A stretch of DNA of 64,000 nt, from NCBI GenBank assembly GCA_900095095.1, contig FMBT01000364.1:62001-126000 (forward strand), written 5' to 3'. This document shows, one piece after another, positions 1 to 11,896 of this stretch (positions within the stretch are counted from its first letter, which is position 1; each line of letters starts with the position of its first letter). The notes below the pieces were generated by a model that made no database searches, was not told the DNA's origin, and worked only from the letters and a program-made list of their open reading frames with translations. Position numbers and translations under genes: made by a program. Origin of the DNA: Fragilariopsis cylindrus CCMP1102. Lineage: Eukaryota; Bacillariophyta; Bacillariophyceae; Bacillariales; Bacillariaceae.

Positions 1-179
1 ATCTCTTTTGTTACAATCTGTTACTGACTAGGAAGAGATACAGTACATCTCTCCATTCAAAACAACCATTCATAGTAATCAATCGAGTGAGACGAAGACA
101 GTCAAGAACAGGAAAAGTGATACTTTTATTTTCCAAATCAAAAACAAAATAAAAATACAGCTTTTGAAACCATACCGTA

Positions 180-2981
180 ATGCTTCGTAAAGGAATCCAT
201 AGGATAGTTAGTGTGACAATGCTTTTGTTTCTTTCAAACAAACTTTCCCGTACGGTAGGACCTAATTCTCGATTATGGGTACAAGCCTTTTCTACTACCA
301 ACGGTGCCTTCAGCTACCATAAAACTAAAACATCACCAACAATTAACAACAACAACGGTTTGACGTGTCCTTCTTCTACTTTTGTCTTTGAGGATGATTA
401 TCGATCAAAAAGAAACGGTAAATGCTATTCGACAACTACGAATTTATTTGATTCGTCTGGAGTTGTAGAACAAGATTTAGATTCAGCTCTTGATGATTTA
501 TTGGCAGGTACATTCGACGATGATGATGATGATGCCGACGACAACGTCGACGAAGTGCAAGACGTCGTGAAAGCTTCCAAACCAAAACCAAGTACAATAA
601 TCAAAGAAGTAAGTATTCTTTTTGTAACCACTACAGCAAAGGATATAATCGACAGTAATATTCAACTTCAGCTGTTCGTTCCCAATTTGATATTTGCGAC
701 ATAGATTTTTTTCTAAAATTAATCTCATCCTTTTCCCCATTAATTTTTGATCCTTTTTTCCAAATCGAAATTTTACTGAACAAAATAAAATAAAACTTGT
801 AGGACACACCTATCGACTATTCCGATCGTAAATTCTTATCCACGAGTAACCCTCGTTGGGTTGAGGCTGGATTGGACCAAGTGTGATCGATGTATTAAGT
901 GGAAAGGGAATTACACATTTACACCTGTTCAGGGTGAGGCATTTGATCCTATTTTAGCCGGTCGTGATGTTATTGGACGTTCCCGAACAGGTACAGGAAA
1001 AACATTAGCATTTGGTTTACCCTCAATTACACGTCTCGTGAAGTGGTTAGAAGAAAAGGGTGTGCGGGATCCTAAAACGGGTAACATGAAACGAGGACGG
1101 GCTGTATCAATGTTAGTTTTGTGCCCAACAAGAGAACTAGCACGACAAGTACAAGAAGAAATAAGTGACGTAGCACGTCCTTTGGGTTTGTTCGCCGAGG
1201 TCTTTCATGGAGGAGTCTCGTACGATGGGCAAAGCAGAGCCTTACGAAGTGGATTAGATATTTTGGTAGGAACACCAGGACGGATCATGGACCACATGAA
1301 TCGTGGAACCTTGCGTCTGAATGAAGCTGATTTGATTGTTTTAGATGAAGCCGATGAGATGCTGTCAATGGGTTTCGCCGATGACGTTGAAACCATGTTA
1401 GATGGTTTTGGAAAAGATAATGGGAAGAAACCGCAGTGTTTGTTATTTTCGGCAACTACGCCACCATGGGTCAAACAAATTGGTAGACAATATCAGGAAA
1501 ATGTCATAGCTATCGATGCTACGAATGATACTGGCGGATCTCGAGTAGCAACTACAGTCCGACACACTGCGATTCAGGTTCCATGGGGTGTCGAATCCAA
1601 GAAATCAATTTTAGAGGATATTATTGCCATTGAAATATCAAAAGACATGAAAAGTGTTGCAGAACTTGATGCTGCAGAGATTGCTACAGATGATGCGACG
1701 ACGAAAGTGATGACGATGAACCCGTAAATAAAATTGCAGCTGCCGCGATAGCTAAGAAAAATGCCGAAAGTAGCGCCGTGCAACAAAAAATCTTTGGAAA
1801 AACAATTGTATTTACCGAAACGAAACGTGCAGCAGATGAACTTGTTTCGGGGGGTGTCTTTAAAAGTTTGACCGCACAAGCCTTACACGGAGATGTTGGA
1901 CAAAAACAGCGTGATTCTATCTTAGCGGCTTTCCGTGCTGGTGCCTTCAATGTTTTGGTTGCCACCGATGTCGCTGCACGTGGTATCGACATTAAAAATG
2001 TTGACGTTGTTGTACAATTCGATCCACCTCGTGACGTTGATACGTACGTTCACCGTTCGGGTCGTACCGGCCGCGCCGGAAGTTCTGGTGTTTCTGTATT
2101 GTTGTACAACAATAATCAACAACGTGATATTGTACGTATCGAACGGGATCTCGGTCATGGATTTCAGTTTGAACTATCGGCCCACCGTCGATCTCATCGG
2201 TTCTTAAAGCGCCGCAAAGACTTCTGCTGTTGCTTCAAGGGAAATTCCCGATGAAACCGCAGAATACTTCAAGGATGCCGCCGCAGATTTACTACAAATG
2301 GCGCCGCCGAAGACGTTGTCGCACGTTGCTTAGCTGCAATTTCGAAACGAACCACAAGGCTACAAGTCGTTCTCTTCTTACGGGTGAAGCGGGACTTGTT
2401 ACATTGGAAATGTCGAATAATCGTGGACGACCTGTCTCTCCGGGCGACGTTATGTTCACCGTTGGGAAATTGGCAAGGACTAGCCAAAGAGATGGAGAAA
2501 CTACCTTTGACAGTGACGTTGGAAGATTCAAGCTAATCCCGAGACGGGTGTTGCTATTTTCGATATGGGTGTTGAAGATGCCAAGAATCTTGTCGCATTC
2601 AGTAAAACAGTTGATGCTGGTGGTGCCGTATTTGCCATCTTAGATGAAATGGTAGTCGAACGTGGTCGCAACTTTGGACAAGGAGGCGGTCGAGGAGGAG
2701 GACGTGGAGGCGGCGGCGGTCGATTTGGTCGAGGAGGCGGTCGAGGAGGTGGTCGTGGTGGATCATACGGTCGAGGAGGAGGACGTGGTGGCGACGGTGG
2801 TCGCGGTGTCAGACGGGAGAGCAGATATTCTAGCCATGATAACAGGGGTTCAAATCGTTACGATCGTGGAGGAGGTGATGGTGGTGGCCGAGGAGGAGGT
2901 CGAGGCGGTGGCCGGGGAGGAGGCCGAGGAGGAGGCGGCGGTGGCTACAATCGCAGTGGTGGTGGAAGTGATGGATGGTAA
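180..2981 (+). CDS. DEAD-box RNA helicase, RH3-like, plastid-type, with GUCT region and RGG tail (frameshifted)
   Basis: ATP-dependent RNA helicase of the chloroplast RH3/nucleolin-like class, expected to act in organellar RNA splicing or ribosome assembly. Exon 1 (180-608) encodes a hydrophobic leader with a WVQAFS stretch, resembling a diatom plastid presequence, then an acidic run. A GT-AG intron (609-802) follows. Visible motifs are the Q motif FTPVQ, SRTGTGKT (Walker A), PTRELA, TPGR, LDEADEML (DEAD), SAT, VATDVAARGID and HRSGRTGRAG. After the helicase core come RSLLTGEAG and GRPVSPGDVMFTVGKL, typical of the GUCT domain of RH3 proteins. The C-terminus (about 2670-2981) is a Gly/Arg-rich RGG tail. 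The conserved protein is spread over three frames. Single-base shifts are needed near 881, 920, 1690, 2180, 2211, 2300, 2357 and 2527, each readable as loss of one base. Family assignment is firm. Whether the gene is broken or mis-sequenced is open. Confidence 0.82.
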
Positions 2982-3748
2982 AGTCTTTTCAAGTAAGTGA
3001 CTTGGAAGCAGGGCAATTTGTGTAATTTTTAGACGTCGGTTCTGCGGATACTACGTTTTCCCCTTCTTTTGGTTTGTCACTAGAGATAAAGATCTTAAAA
3101 GATCTAATAGATGGCGCCAAATTAAAAATTTGCGAGATAGTTTTGCCATAGATCAAATTCAATGAATTTCATAAACTTTTCTATGGCTTTACTACATTAC
3201 CACATACAATTACTATAAGGAAGAAAAAATAACGTACATAGCTTGCCAGTTGAAAGGAAGTGTATAAATTATTATTAGCAAAAAGTGTTACACAACATAA
3301 AATATTTTCCTTCAGTATGTTTAGTATCCACAAACTATACGTGTAACATCTCACCATTCAGGATTCAGTAATGAATTAAGAGGACATGACAACATACTTG
3401 TTCAGTACGATACATACGGATAAACTAAACTACTATTAACTTAGTAGGAATGAAATTGAAATTGTACAAGTAAAACGGACTCGACTCATTCGACTCACAT
3501 TCATTTTTTATTTGAATTTGGCGCGATCTTCTTGCTTAACATCTATTCACAGTTGAACAGTAGTTAATATTCATATACGGTAGCGTCGTCGTCAAATATA
3601 TCTTACAAATTAGAACAACAACAGAATTCGGCACTCTGCGTCTGCGTCTGAGTCTGAAAGTAATAGTTAGGCTCATGGATTGTTTATTTATTATTATCTT
3701 TTGAATCGAACAATTCAGGAACGCATCATCGTACATATCGACAAACAA
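2982..3748. other. Intergenic, helicase to allantoin synthase
   Basis: AT-rich spacer of about 770 bases with no supportable gene. It holds the 3' flank of the helicase and the promoter side of the next gene. At 3479-3497 there is a repeated TCGACTCATTCGACTCA motif that recurs elsewhere in the window. Confidence 0.5.
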
Positions 3749-5050
3749 ATGAAGGTCGGTTCTCTAAGTTCTCTATTGGTATCAACTGTTATAGGCTTTT
3801 TGTTTTCGACGTTGTCACAATTCGCCTTCATTAGAATCATGCCGGTAGCTGGTGGATCGTCGTCTTGCCCCAACGAAGATTGCACTGGTAGCAAAACCTT
3901 GATGACAGTGTCAGATCTTATCAGTCAACCTCTCGAGACCATCGTGGATGAAATTGGTGGTATCTACGAACATTCACCATGGGTCGTAGAAACACTATTT
4001 TTGAAAAAAGAAACGTCAAAAATTACTACCGTTAGTGAACTCGCTGCAGGTCTTAAGTTGATTGTTAATGGAGCATCAGATGATAAGAAATTGAAACTGT
4101 TACAGGCCCATCCAGATCTTTGTGAAAAAGTCGAAGCCATGAAGTTGTTAACCGTCGAATCTCAAGAGGAACAATCTAAGTCCGGTTTACAATCTATGAA
4201 AGGAGAAGAATTAGACAAATTTAAGAGTATGAACGAGTCGTACAGAGCCAAATTTAATTTCCCTTTTGTCCTGGCTGTTCGTAATGCTAGCAAGAGTACA
4301 GTCTTAAGTGCGCTCGAGGGGAGGTTGAAGAATAGTTCGTCACAACAAGAATTTATGGTAGCATTAGACCAAGTCCACAACATTGCATGGATGCGATTAC
4401 TGTCCAAGGTCAACACAGACGACGCGGCGGGATTTTTGACGTGTCATGGTACGTGTTACCATTGCATGTGTGTTTGTGAAATTTTTGCAGTTTCGACTTT
4501 CGTAATTATAATTGCAATCTTTCCTAACATAATCTCTTTCCAATTTTATTCGATCGCCACAACAAAAGTATTGGATACTGCCTCAGGAATCCCAGGTACG
4601 TAATATCTATCTAAAGGAGGTATACGTTTTCGTAACAACATTTTAGAGTCCTGTAGCTCACATCAAAGTTATCATAACTGTTATTCCCTTTCTTTGTGTC
4701 ATTCTTCTCCAAATTTCCTTTTTTTTTGCTAATTAAAAGCAAAAAAAATGAAAATTGTTCTCACTCGTTTAACCCCCAACGAGTCCGCTGGGATTATCGG
4801 TGAATTTGTAACTAATGATGACGGTCGTATAGAGGGAGGTCCAGCCTTGAAGGGTAAAGACTTTATTGTAGGAACATATGAATGGACATTTTATGCAGGA
4901 GATTACTTTGCCTCAAGAGGCCAATCCATGAATGGGACTCCGTTTTTAGATATTATTCCACTTCGATTTGGAATTGACAATCCCGATGATCATTATCATG
5001 TTCCATTGTTGGTCAGTCCCTGGGGTTTTTCTACTTACCGAGGTAGCTAA
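3749..5050 (+). CDS. Allantoin synthase: OHCU decarboxylase fused to HIU hydrolase (transthyretin-like)
   Basis: Bifunctional purine-breakdown enzyme. It hydrolyses 5-hydroxyisourate and then decarboxylates OHCU to S-allantoin, downstream of urate oxidation. Three exons (3749-4448, 4569-4595, 4740-5050) join in frame across GT-AG introns. The first part shows OHCU decarboxylase signatures: LQAHPDL, a downstream SKSGLQSM stretch and FNFPFVLAVRN. The spliced junctions rebuild CHVLDTASGIPAKKMKIVL, the start of an HIU hydrolase. That domain continues to PLRFGID, HYHVPLLVSPWGF and the diagnostic C-terminal YRGS. I start at 3749 (MKVGSLSSLL); an in-frame ATG at 3680 would add 23 residues. The N-terminus is hydrophobic and signal-peptide-like, and no peroxisomal PTS1 is present, unlike the peroxisomal plant enzyme. 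Domain order matches the plant fusion. The family call is secure and the location is inferred. Confidence 0.9.
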
Positions 5051-5694
5051 ATATAATATAGGACTAATATTATTAGCAATGATACTATAACTATAAAGTG
5101 CGTCCTTATGGGTAGAACAAGTAAAAGAAAATTGGCACATGAGAACAATATATTTTCTAGGTAACGATGCAATTGATTAACTAAGCTTATGTTTCAAATT
5201 AGTAACAGCATCGGCTCAGTTGCAATAATATAGGCCCAAAGAATAATTAAATCTGAACTCATGATATGTATTGAACATAGTTTTATGTTCAATCAATTAT
5301 ACTATTATTGAATTGTGTGTATATTTCAATCCCAAAGCAACTGTGAACTGTGCACCCTTTTATGTTGCATTGCTTGATCTTAGTCTAAAAACCTTAAAAA
5401 GGAAGTCTTTGACTCTCTTTTAACTCTTGTTGGCTGACATAATATCTTTTTGTAAGCAAATATTGAACATTGTCAATTGATTGCTATTTGCTCCATTTTT
5501 ATTTGCGCGCGAACTGCGAACTAATCTTGATACACATCCAACGATCCATTATCATCATCATAAACAAATATAATCAAATTAAATTAAATTAAATTAAATT
5601 GAAAGAGGTAAGAAGAAACACAACACGTAAAGATACTTTCATTGCAACCAACCGATTAATACATACAATACAATACGTCCAACTTCAACCGATC
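5051..5694. other. Intergenic spacer with AAATT repeat
   Basis: AT-rich region of about 640 bases without a gene. A short (AAATT)n tract lies at about 5576-5600, just before the next gene. An ATG at 5599 is in frame with that gene, but the KRRR-rich start at 5695 looks more natural. Confidence 0.45.
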
Positions 5695-7013
5695 ATGGGA
5701 CGCTCGAAACAAAGCCGCCCGGTCAAACGGCGACGCATTATACAATCAGGTACCCATGAACAACAGAGAAAGCAAATAGAAGAACAAGAGGAATTGGCGA
5801 AAGCAATCGAATTTTTACGAGCGACGCCTCCCGATCAAGTCGAAGCAGCTGCTGCGGAAGCGACGCGGTTGGATCTCACTCGGAGCGACCGTTGGATCCA
5901 TCTGTTACTGCCACCATCATCAACAACGACAACGGCAGTGGCAATTTTCGACGATGCCGAAACTAGCAGAAGCAATGGCGACAACAAGATGATGACATCA
6001 TCGCCACAATCATCATCCGATACAGCAGCTTCAATCGATTCTTCTACGTGTTCTGTTTATACATCGAAAATTCCCTTTTGGTTACGTGGATTAGGATTCG
6101 CTCGTTTTTCCTCCAACGATTTCCTCGCCCTCCAGGAGTTACACCGGCTCATCAAACATAACGTATCGTCAAACACCTCCTCCTCCTCGTCGTCGTCGTC
6201 GTCAAAGGAATGGGCTTCTTGGTCTGGGTCAGTCGATGATCCCCGCAAACGCGCCTTTGGGTTTCTTCCGGGGACAATGGGATACGATCCTCAAATAAGA
6301 AACAATCGACTTGACATTACCATGCCAACGGTGTCATCGCAGTCACAACCGCCGCAGCCGGAAGAAATTAGGGATGAAGAACGCGCCCAAAATAAACGAG
6401 CGATGGTCGTTTTAGACAAATCCGAGCTCCCTAATGGTGCCGTTGAAGCTATACATAGCATATGTCGAGTGTTTCGAGAACATCTTCTTTCGAAGAACAA
6501 CGATTGTAATAACAATAGTGGCGGAGACGAGAAACACAACGATGATTATCGTCGTAAAATCGCTGAGTTTTTGCGGTACGAAAATTTAGTTGCAGCACAA
6601 CCCAACCTACACTCTGGAAGAGCCTTGCTTCCTATCCATTTAGACGATCCCCGGAAGGATGGGTTTGGTGTGGTTATAATAACGATCGGAATGAAGGACG
6701 CGGGGGAAATCCTCTTCCGTGACTCCAAGGCATTATACCGTGGAGTGGCTATGCGACTGAAAGCTGGCGAGGCATACATGCTTGCGGATAGAGCGAGAGA
6801 TGCATGCTCTCACGGTGTGTTGGCTGATTACAGTGCGGGATAGATTCATCGAGTAGAGAAGAAGAAAGTCAAGTGAAGATCCGAGATGTGAACACAAATG
6901 CGCCATTTTCCGAACGAGAATCACTAAATTTGCGATTCGGGTTGCATGATTTAGCTCCGAACAAAAGCGATAGTAGCAACGATAGAAATAACGACAAAGC
7001 ACAGAGCCATTGA
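5695..7013 (+). CDS. 2-oxoglutarate/Fe(II) dioxygenase-like protein (one frameshift)
   Basis: The N-terminus is basic (GRSKQSRPVKRRR), possibly a nuclear signal, followed by Gln/Glu-rich helix and Ser/Thr-rich linkers. The C-terminal third carries a double-stranded beta-helix oxygenase pattern: LHSGRALLPIHLDDP supplies an HxD iron site, GDAGEILFRD-like spacing follows, then KAGEAYML and CSHGV supply the distal His. The frame at the TAG at 6841-6843 cuts the protein just before the expected 2OG-binding Arg. Another frame continues with ESLNLRFGLHDL and stops at 7011-7013, so a single-base shift near 6825-6838 is likely. Substrate is unknown. Candidates include protein or nucleic-acid hydroxylation, given the basic N-terminus. 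No operon-like link to its neighbours. Confidence 0.68.
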
Positions 7014-7191
7014 ATATTATTCCGGCAGCATGGTCTTTCGACATTGGAATGGGTAAACAAACAAAGAACGAAAGACGATTGGGACAAAATATTAAAATCA
7101 TATAATTTACAATTACTATATCAATATTTGAATATTATAAATATATAGTGAATCAGCTTTTATGTTATTTGCAGACCAAATATTCTAACGA

Positions 7192-9456
7192 TTAAGACGA
7201 AGCATCCCTGGCAGCAGATTCCCGGATCTTATCTTTCTTGGTCTTTCTCCGTCCCTTGATACCTTTTAGAGAAAACGAACGAAGCAAACAATAAAACATG
7301 ATGGTTATTATACATGCTAATTCGAATGACTACAAAAAGCTGGGAATATTTACAACTCTTACCTCCGAACATCTTATCGTGAACCAAACCTTTTGATGAA
7401 TGTTCTACACCTGGAACACTAATTTTAGTCCCCGCTGCTTCAACTATCCATCTTTCCTCATTAGGCTCGAACCCCGGGAATATTTCTCTTTCTGGTGGAG
7501 TTTCTAAATGCCGCTTTTCGATTAAATCCATATGACCCTCGACCGCTGGTGTGACAAAAGACACGGCTGTATGTAGCGGATACAAAATAGAGGTAGGGAA
7601 TTAAAAATAGATAATTAGTTACATGCATTTATATTCGATGGATTGATTCGATTGATTCATTTAAAAAGCATTCATTCCTATCTAACTATATTTTGCGGTG
7701 TGTTCAACTGTATAAAATTCAACATTGACGTACCTATTCCCTGTTTTCCGGCTCGTCCAGTTCGCCCAATTCGATGAACAAAATCTGATGTTGATCGTGG
7801 CAAATCGTAATTTACAACAGCGGGCTAAAATAGAGAAAGAGAGAGAGAATAGAGAAGGAAAGATAAATATGAGCACAATTGTTTTTCATTTTTGGATTCC
7901 GCGATAAGAACTGAGTACAAACAAAAAGGAAGTGGGAATATTACACGTCTTACCAGTCCAGAAATATCGATACCACGACTGGCTACGTCTGTACAAAGTA
8001 AGACTCTAATCTTTCCTCTTTTCAGATCATCCAGCCGTCTTAACCGTGCGTCTTGATCAAGTTTGCCGTGTAATTCGCTGCTACTTATTCCAGCTCGACG
8101 AAGTTTCTTACTAACATGTTCGGATGCGTATCTAGTTGAAACAAACACCAAAACACGATCCCAATCATCCTTGTAGTCCTGTTGTAATAGTTTGCGCAAT
8201 ACCTGTGTCCTTGCTGATTTTTCCATACGGATAGTTCGAAGATTAATCGTTGAGGCTGGACCTACTTGTTGATACTGGGAGGCAGCAGAAACTGTGCTGG
8301 AATGTTGTAACTTTTTTTGGAGAGATGAGCTGACGGATGCATCCTCGGACATCTTTCGATCGGAATTGGAACATACGAGACGTACAGGCGAGTTCGTGGC
8401 ACCTATAGACGATAACACATTGTCAAGCCTTGGCTCAATTGATTTGGGTAAAGTTGCACTAAACAACCATGTCGTGGGTTTGGATGATACTAAATCTAGG
8501 ACACTATCTAATTCACCTCGAAAGCCATTACCCAAAAGCCTATCCGCTTCGTCCAGTATAAGATATTGCAGCCCACCCAATACATTGATCAATTCGTTCC
8601 TACCATCGCTACTGTCGAAGTCATCATCATCATCATCGTTATCGCCTTCGTGTGATATACTATCTAGACCTAGTTTTTGCAGTTGCTCCAAAGAAAGATC
8701 ATCGTCTGGTTGGTCGTCAAGTGCCTGCAGCAATCGTCTTTCCATAGCGGCATCCTGGGCGTGGTGATTACCTCCATCCTGCGCATAGGAAGTTATGACA
8801 TCAATTAGTCTACCTGGTGTAGCGACGATCACATCAATCGTTGTTTTGTATTGCGCACAGTCAGAAAGTCTGACAATTTGTGGCGTTAACAGAGTTCCGC
8901 CATGTAAGACCATAGTAGAAAGTTTACGTTGCTGTGGCTGTGGAATATCGTCGACCAATTGATCTAACACACTTCCAATCTGTATGCACAATTCACGAGT
9001 TGGAACCAAAACTAGAGCCGTAATTCGTTCTTTATCTTTCCCCCGTGTTTGCTGTTGTTGTCGTTGTTTTCGCAGCATCAACAGATTCTGAATCAGAGGT
9101 ATCAAATATGTGATCGTCTTGCCACTACCAGTTGGTGCCTCACACCAAAATGCGTCGGAGGATGAATTTGTCCTATCATCTCCCTCCAAAAGTCTCGGAA
9201 TAGCTAATTGTTGTACGGGAGTCGGATGCAGCCAGTCTGGACGGCTCCAAATCGCATTCAAGACATCGTCGTCAATCCCAAGGTCAGAAAAAGAAGGAGC
9301 ATTTATTTCGTCGTCGCCATCGTTCTGATTGGTAGAAGAAGACAAGACGGCTGTCGATGATGGTCCTGACTGTATTCGAGTATGAGAAAATCCGTAAGAT
9401 GAACGAGCTACCAAAAAAAGAGAGATCGCGGTAAATTTATGCGGTATAAGTTTCAT
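7192..9456 (-). CDS. DEAD-box RNA helicase, signal/plastid-targeted type, four exons
   Basis: ATP-dependent RNA helicase encoded cleanly on the minus strand. Exons are 9456-7954, 7824-7734, 7566-7363 and 7262-7192. All three introns are GT-AG and phase-compatible. Motifs in order: [15 protein letters not shown] (Q motif), [70 protein letters not shown], and in exon 2 [16 protein letters not shown]. The C-terminus is Lys/Arg-rich ([10 protein letters not shown]). I start at the ATG at 9456, giving a hydrophobic leader [17 protein letters not shown] followed by SYGFSHT. This resembles a signal peptide plus plastid transit start, so an organellar role is likely. An upstream in-frame extension through an (AAT)n tract is less plausible. 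An acidic insert lies between motifs Ib and II. It resembles plant RH22/RH39-type organellar helicases but the exact orthologue is unproven. Confidence 0.88.
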
Positions 9457-10026
9457 TGTTGATACAATAATAATAATAATAATAATGATAATAAACTTCG
9501 TATTGTCTGCTATTGTGTGTCTTTTTCTCTCTTCGTGAGCAACCAGCGACTGTGTAATAATGGAACAGCTTCGCTGCCTGATGTTTCTTTTCAAGAAGGA
9601 AAACTAAAATTTGAAGGATGATGATGGTTAAAAAATGGATGAAATTGATTCGATCGACTACCACATAAGATATTTATGAATTAATATATTGGTTGGTGGT
9701 TGTTTCATTTGATCCACGACTGACCGCGTTTTGAAAAACACGGCATACTTGTAATAAATGTACCTTTTCATTTTAAAGGATGTTGTTATGATGTTGTGAT
9801 GATAGAATAAGGATCATCAATCATCGAGCAAATGAAGTGACAATAAGTTTGATAGCACAAACACATGACACATATATGACACATGACACGTCCAAAATAA
9901 TTCGCCGCTACGATTCCCATTCCAATCTCAACTTCTATTCCAATTACAATCCCAATTCCATATACTACTGGGCATGCATGATCTCGATCTATTATTTCTT
10001 TGATCGCCCCTGACCGAGGTATCACA
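9457..10026. other. Divergent promoter region between helicase and dysferlin-domain gene
   Basis: About 570 bases between two divergently transcribed genes. It holds an (AAT)n microsatellite at about 9465-9495 and runs of near-repeated 'attccaat' and 'catgacac' words at 9870-9960. No gene is supported. Confidence 0.45.
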
Positions 10027-11896
10027 ATGGCACGGAAACGGAATCAAAAGTCGAAGAACGTTGGTGTTGTTGCCGTTAATAAAAATATTATCGGTGGTAT
10101 AATATTTTCTTCTTCTTCTGGTTTTGTTACTTTATGGGTCATTCATTAACGAATCGGGGCTATCATCATCGTCATCCTCGTCGTCGTCGTCGTCGTCTTA
10201 CTCAATTATTTTTGCACATGCAGAGGCAACGGCCGATACTAGAAGTTATCCTCCTCTGGATCATAATAATAATCATCGTCAGGAGCAACAACAACAACAG
10301 GAACAACAACAACAACAGCAACAACAACAACAGGAACAGGAACAACAAGAGGGATACATATCAAGGGTCGGCGGTGGTGGCGGAGATGATAACGACGACA
10401 ACAATAACGGAGTTGTACAAGTTATCGAATCCGAACTATGGGATGCATCAGAAACTGTTTGGAAAGGTGCCCCCATTTCGGGATCAGAAGGAAGAAGTAG
10501 ATGGACCAACGAAAAAGGAAAACCTTCACCCTCCCCTCTCGACGTTATTCCACCTGTCGGATGGGATTTGTCGGTGAATGGAAGATTGTTGTCAAAAGTA
10601 GTAACAATAATGATTCGAAGGGATGGGAATATCAATACCAATATTACGACCGCCAACACGACGAAGAATCTGGCTTCGAAGTTTGACTCAACAAACAACA
10701 GAGATAATAACACCGAGTAGGGCACAACCATCACGGCTCATCCCTAAAACACCATCCCCACCGACCACAACGCTTACTACAACCGAAGCTTCGACGAAAG
10801 TGAAACGTTTACACGCCACCAACAGCGTAACACGGACCATGAAAAAAATTCGAGACGATTGGAATTACAAAGGACTGGGATGTAATTTGTATAAGTCCTT
10901 TATTTTTCCTTCCTCTATTGGTGTTGCCGTACGATTACCCCTAACAATCAATTTCGATACCTTCGATCGGAATCCCGCTTGGCCTATCGTTTCTAGTAGC
11001 GTTGGTGTCTTTTATCCTCCCATGGCGGCAGGTTACTTATCATGGAGTGTACATGTAGAATGGGTGAAATGGATTATGAAATACTCATTAGGACTAATAC
11101 CTCGTGTCATCCTTTGGATCGTCTACCGATTCGTCCTACCAGTATTATGGACGATCGCGTCAATAACATTATTTTCAATAAATAAACACGCATTATTACC
11201 ATCTCGTCCTACTACTATCCCCAACAGATCTTGGTGGACGGGAGGTAATATAGCAAAGCCACACTATAACACCGAATTATCAGAACGTATAGGAGGTTCC
11301 TTATCGTATCGTTGGTCGAAACGACGTGGATATGAATGGCGGACCACGTATTGGCATGCATACCTTCCACCTTACTGGTTTATCAACAATTTTTATCACA
11401 ATTACAAGAACGATTTCGAAATGGTATTACAAAATCTACTACAAGTAATAATAATAATAATAATAATAATAATAGCAAGTCGTCGTCGTTATCTTCAGCG
11501 GCTGAAGGGTCCTCATCTTCTACGACGACAAAAAGTAATAAAAAACAAAGCAAATGGATTGGTGGAGAAAACATTTGCATCGCTTGGTGTTAGTACAAGC
11601 GGTCCCATTCCAGATACACCTCCAATATCATGTTCAGCTAATCTTAGCTTGAGTGGTCTGTATTGGGGTTCTAGACAAGGGAGCAGCAGTGCAAGTAGTA
11701 CGCTTTCGCCGCAGCAGCAACAACAGCGACATCGACGACGGGATCCAGAACAGATACTGCATCAGCTGTGATTGAAATTGATGGTGGTAACTTCGATGAC
11801 ATTGATGGAAAGAATTTAGACAACGGCATTATTCCATCTTCAGCGAGAGTTCTCCCAAAACTTCATGAACAATTCTTGGACATGTCCAATGAATAA
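10027..11896 (+). CDS. Dysferlin/peroxin-domain membrane protein (frameshifted)
   Basis: A DysF-type pattern is visible: ELWDASETVWKG, then SRWTNEKGK, PPVGWD, and in the neighbouring frame FVGEWKIVV followed by DSKGWEYQYQYYDR. These correspond to the Trp-rich DysF fold found in peroxisome-biogenesis and dysferlin proteins. N-terminal MARKRNQK and a hydrophobic stretch suggest a membrane anchor. Poly-Ser and poly-Gln runs (10160-10345) follow. Downstream (about 10830-11400) hydrophobic segments include WVKWIMKYSLGLIPRVILW and FVLPVLWTIASITLF, plausible membrane spans. The final piece ends EQFLDMSNE at 11894-11896. Joining the pieces needs shifts near 10110, 10566 (a T run), 10680, possibly 11380-11580, and 11745. 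Role and partners are unknown; membrane or peroxisome remodelling is only a family hint. Confidence 0.5.
10265..10345. repeat. CAA/CAG microsatellite inside the dysferlin-domain gene
   Basis: Imperfect CAA/CAG triplet tract encoding a Gln-rich run. It is one of several trinucleotide runs in this gene, with GTC/CGT at 10160-10200 and AAT at 11446-11475. Confidence 0.8.

Noticed and set aside
2662-3000. Val/Glu-rich open frame on the plus strand
   Set aside because: Alternative frame of the Gly/Arg (RGG) tail of the RH3-like helicase; GC-rich repeats keep all frames open.
8294-8767. Plus-strand Ser-rich open frame
   Set aside because: Antisense of the acidic insert of the minus-strand helicase.
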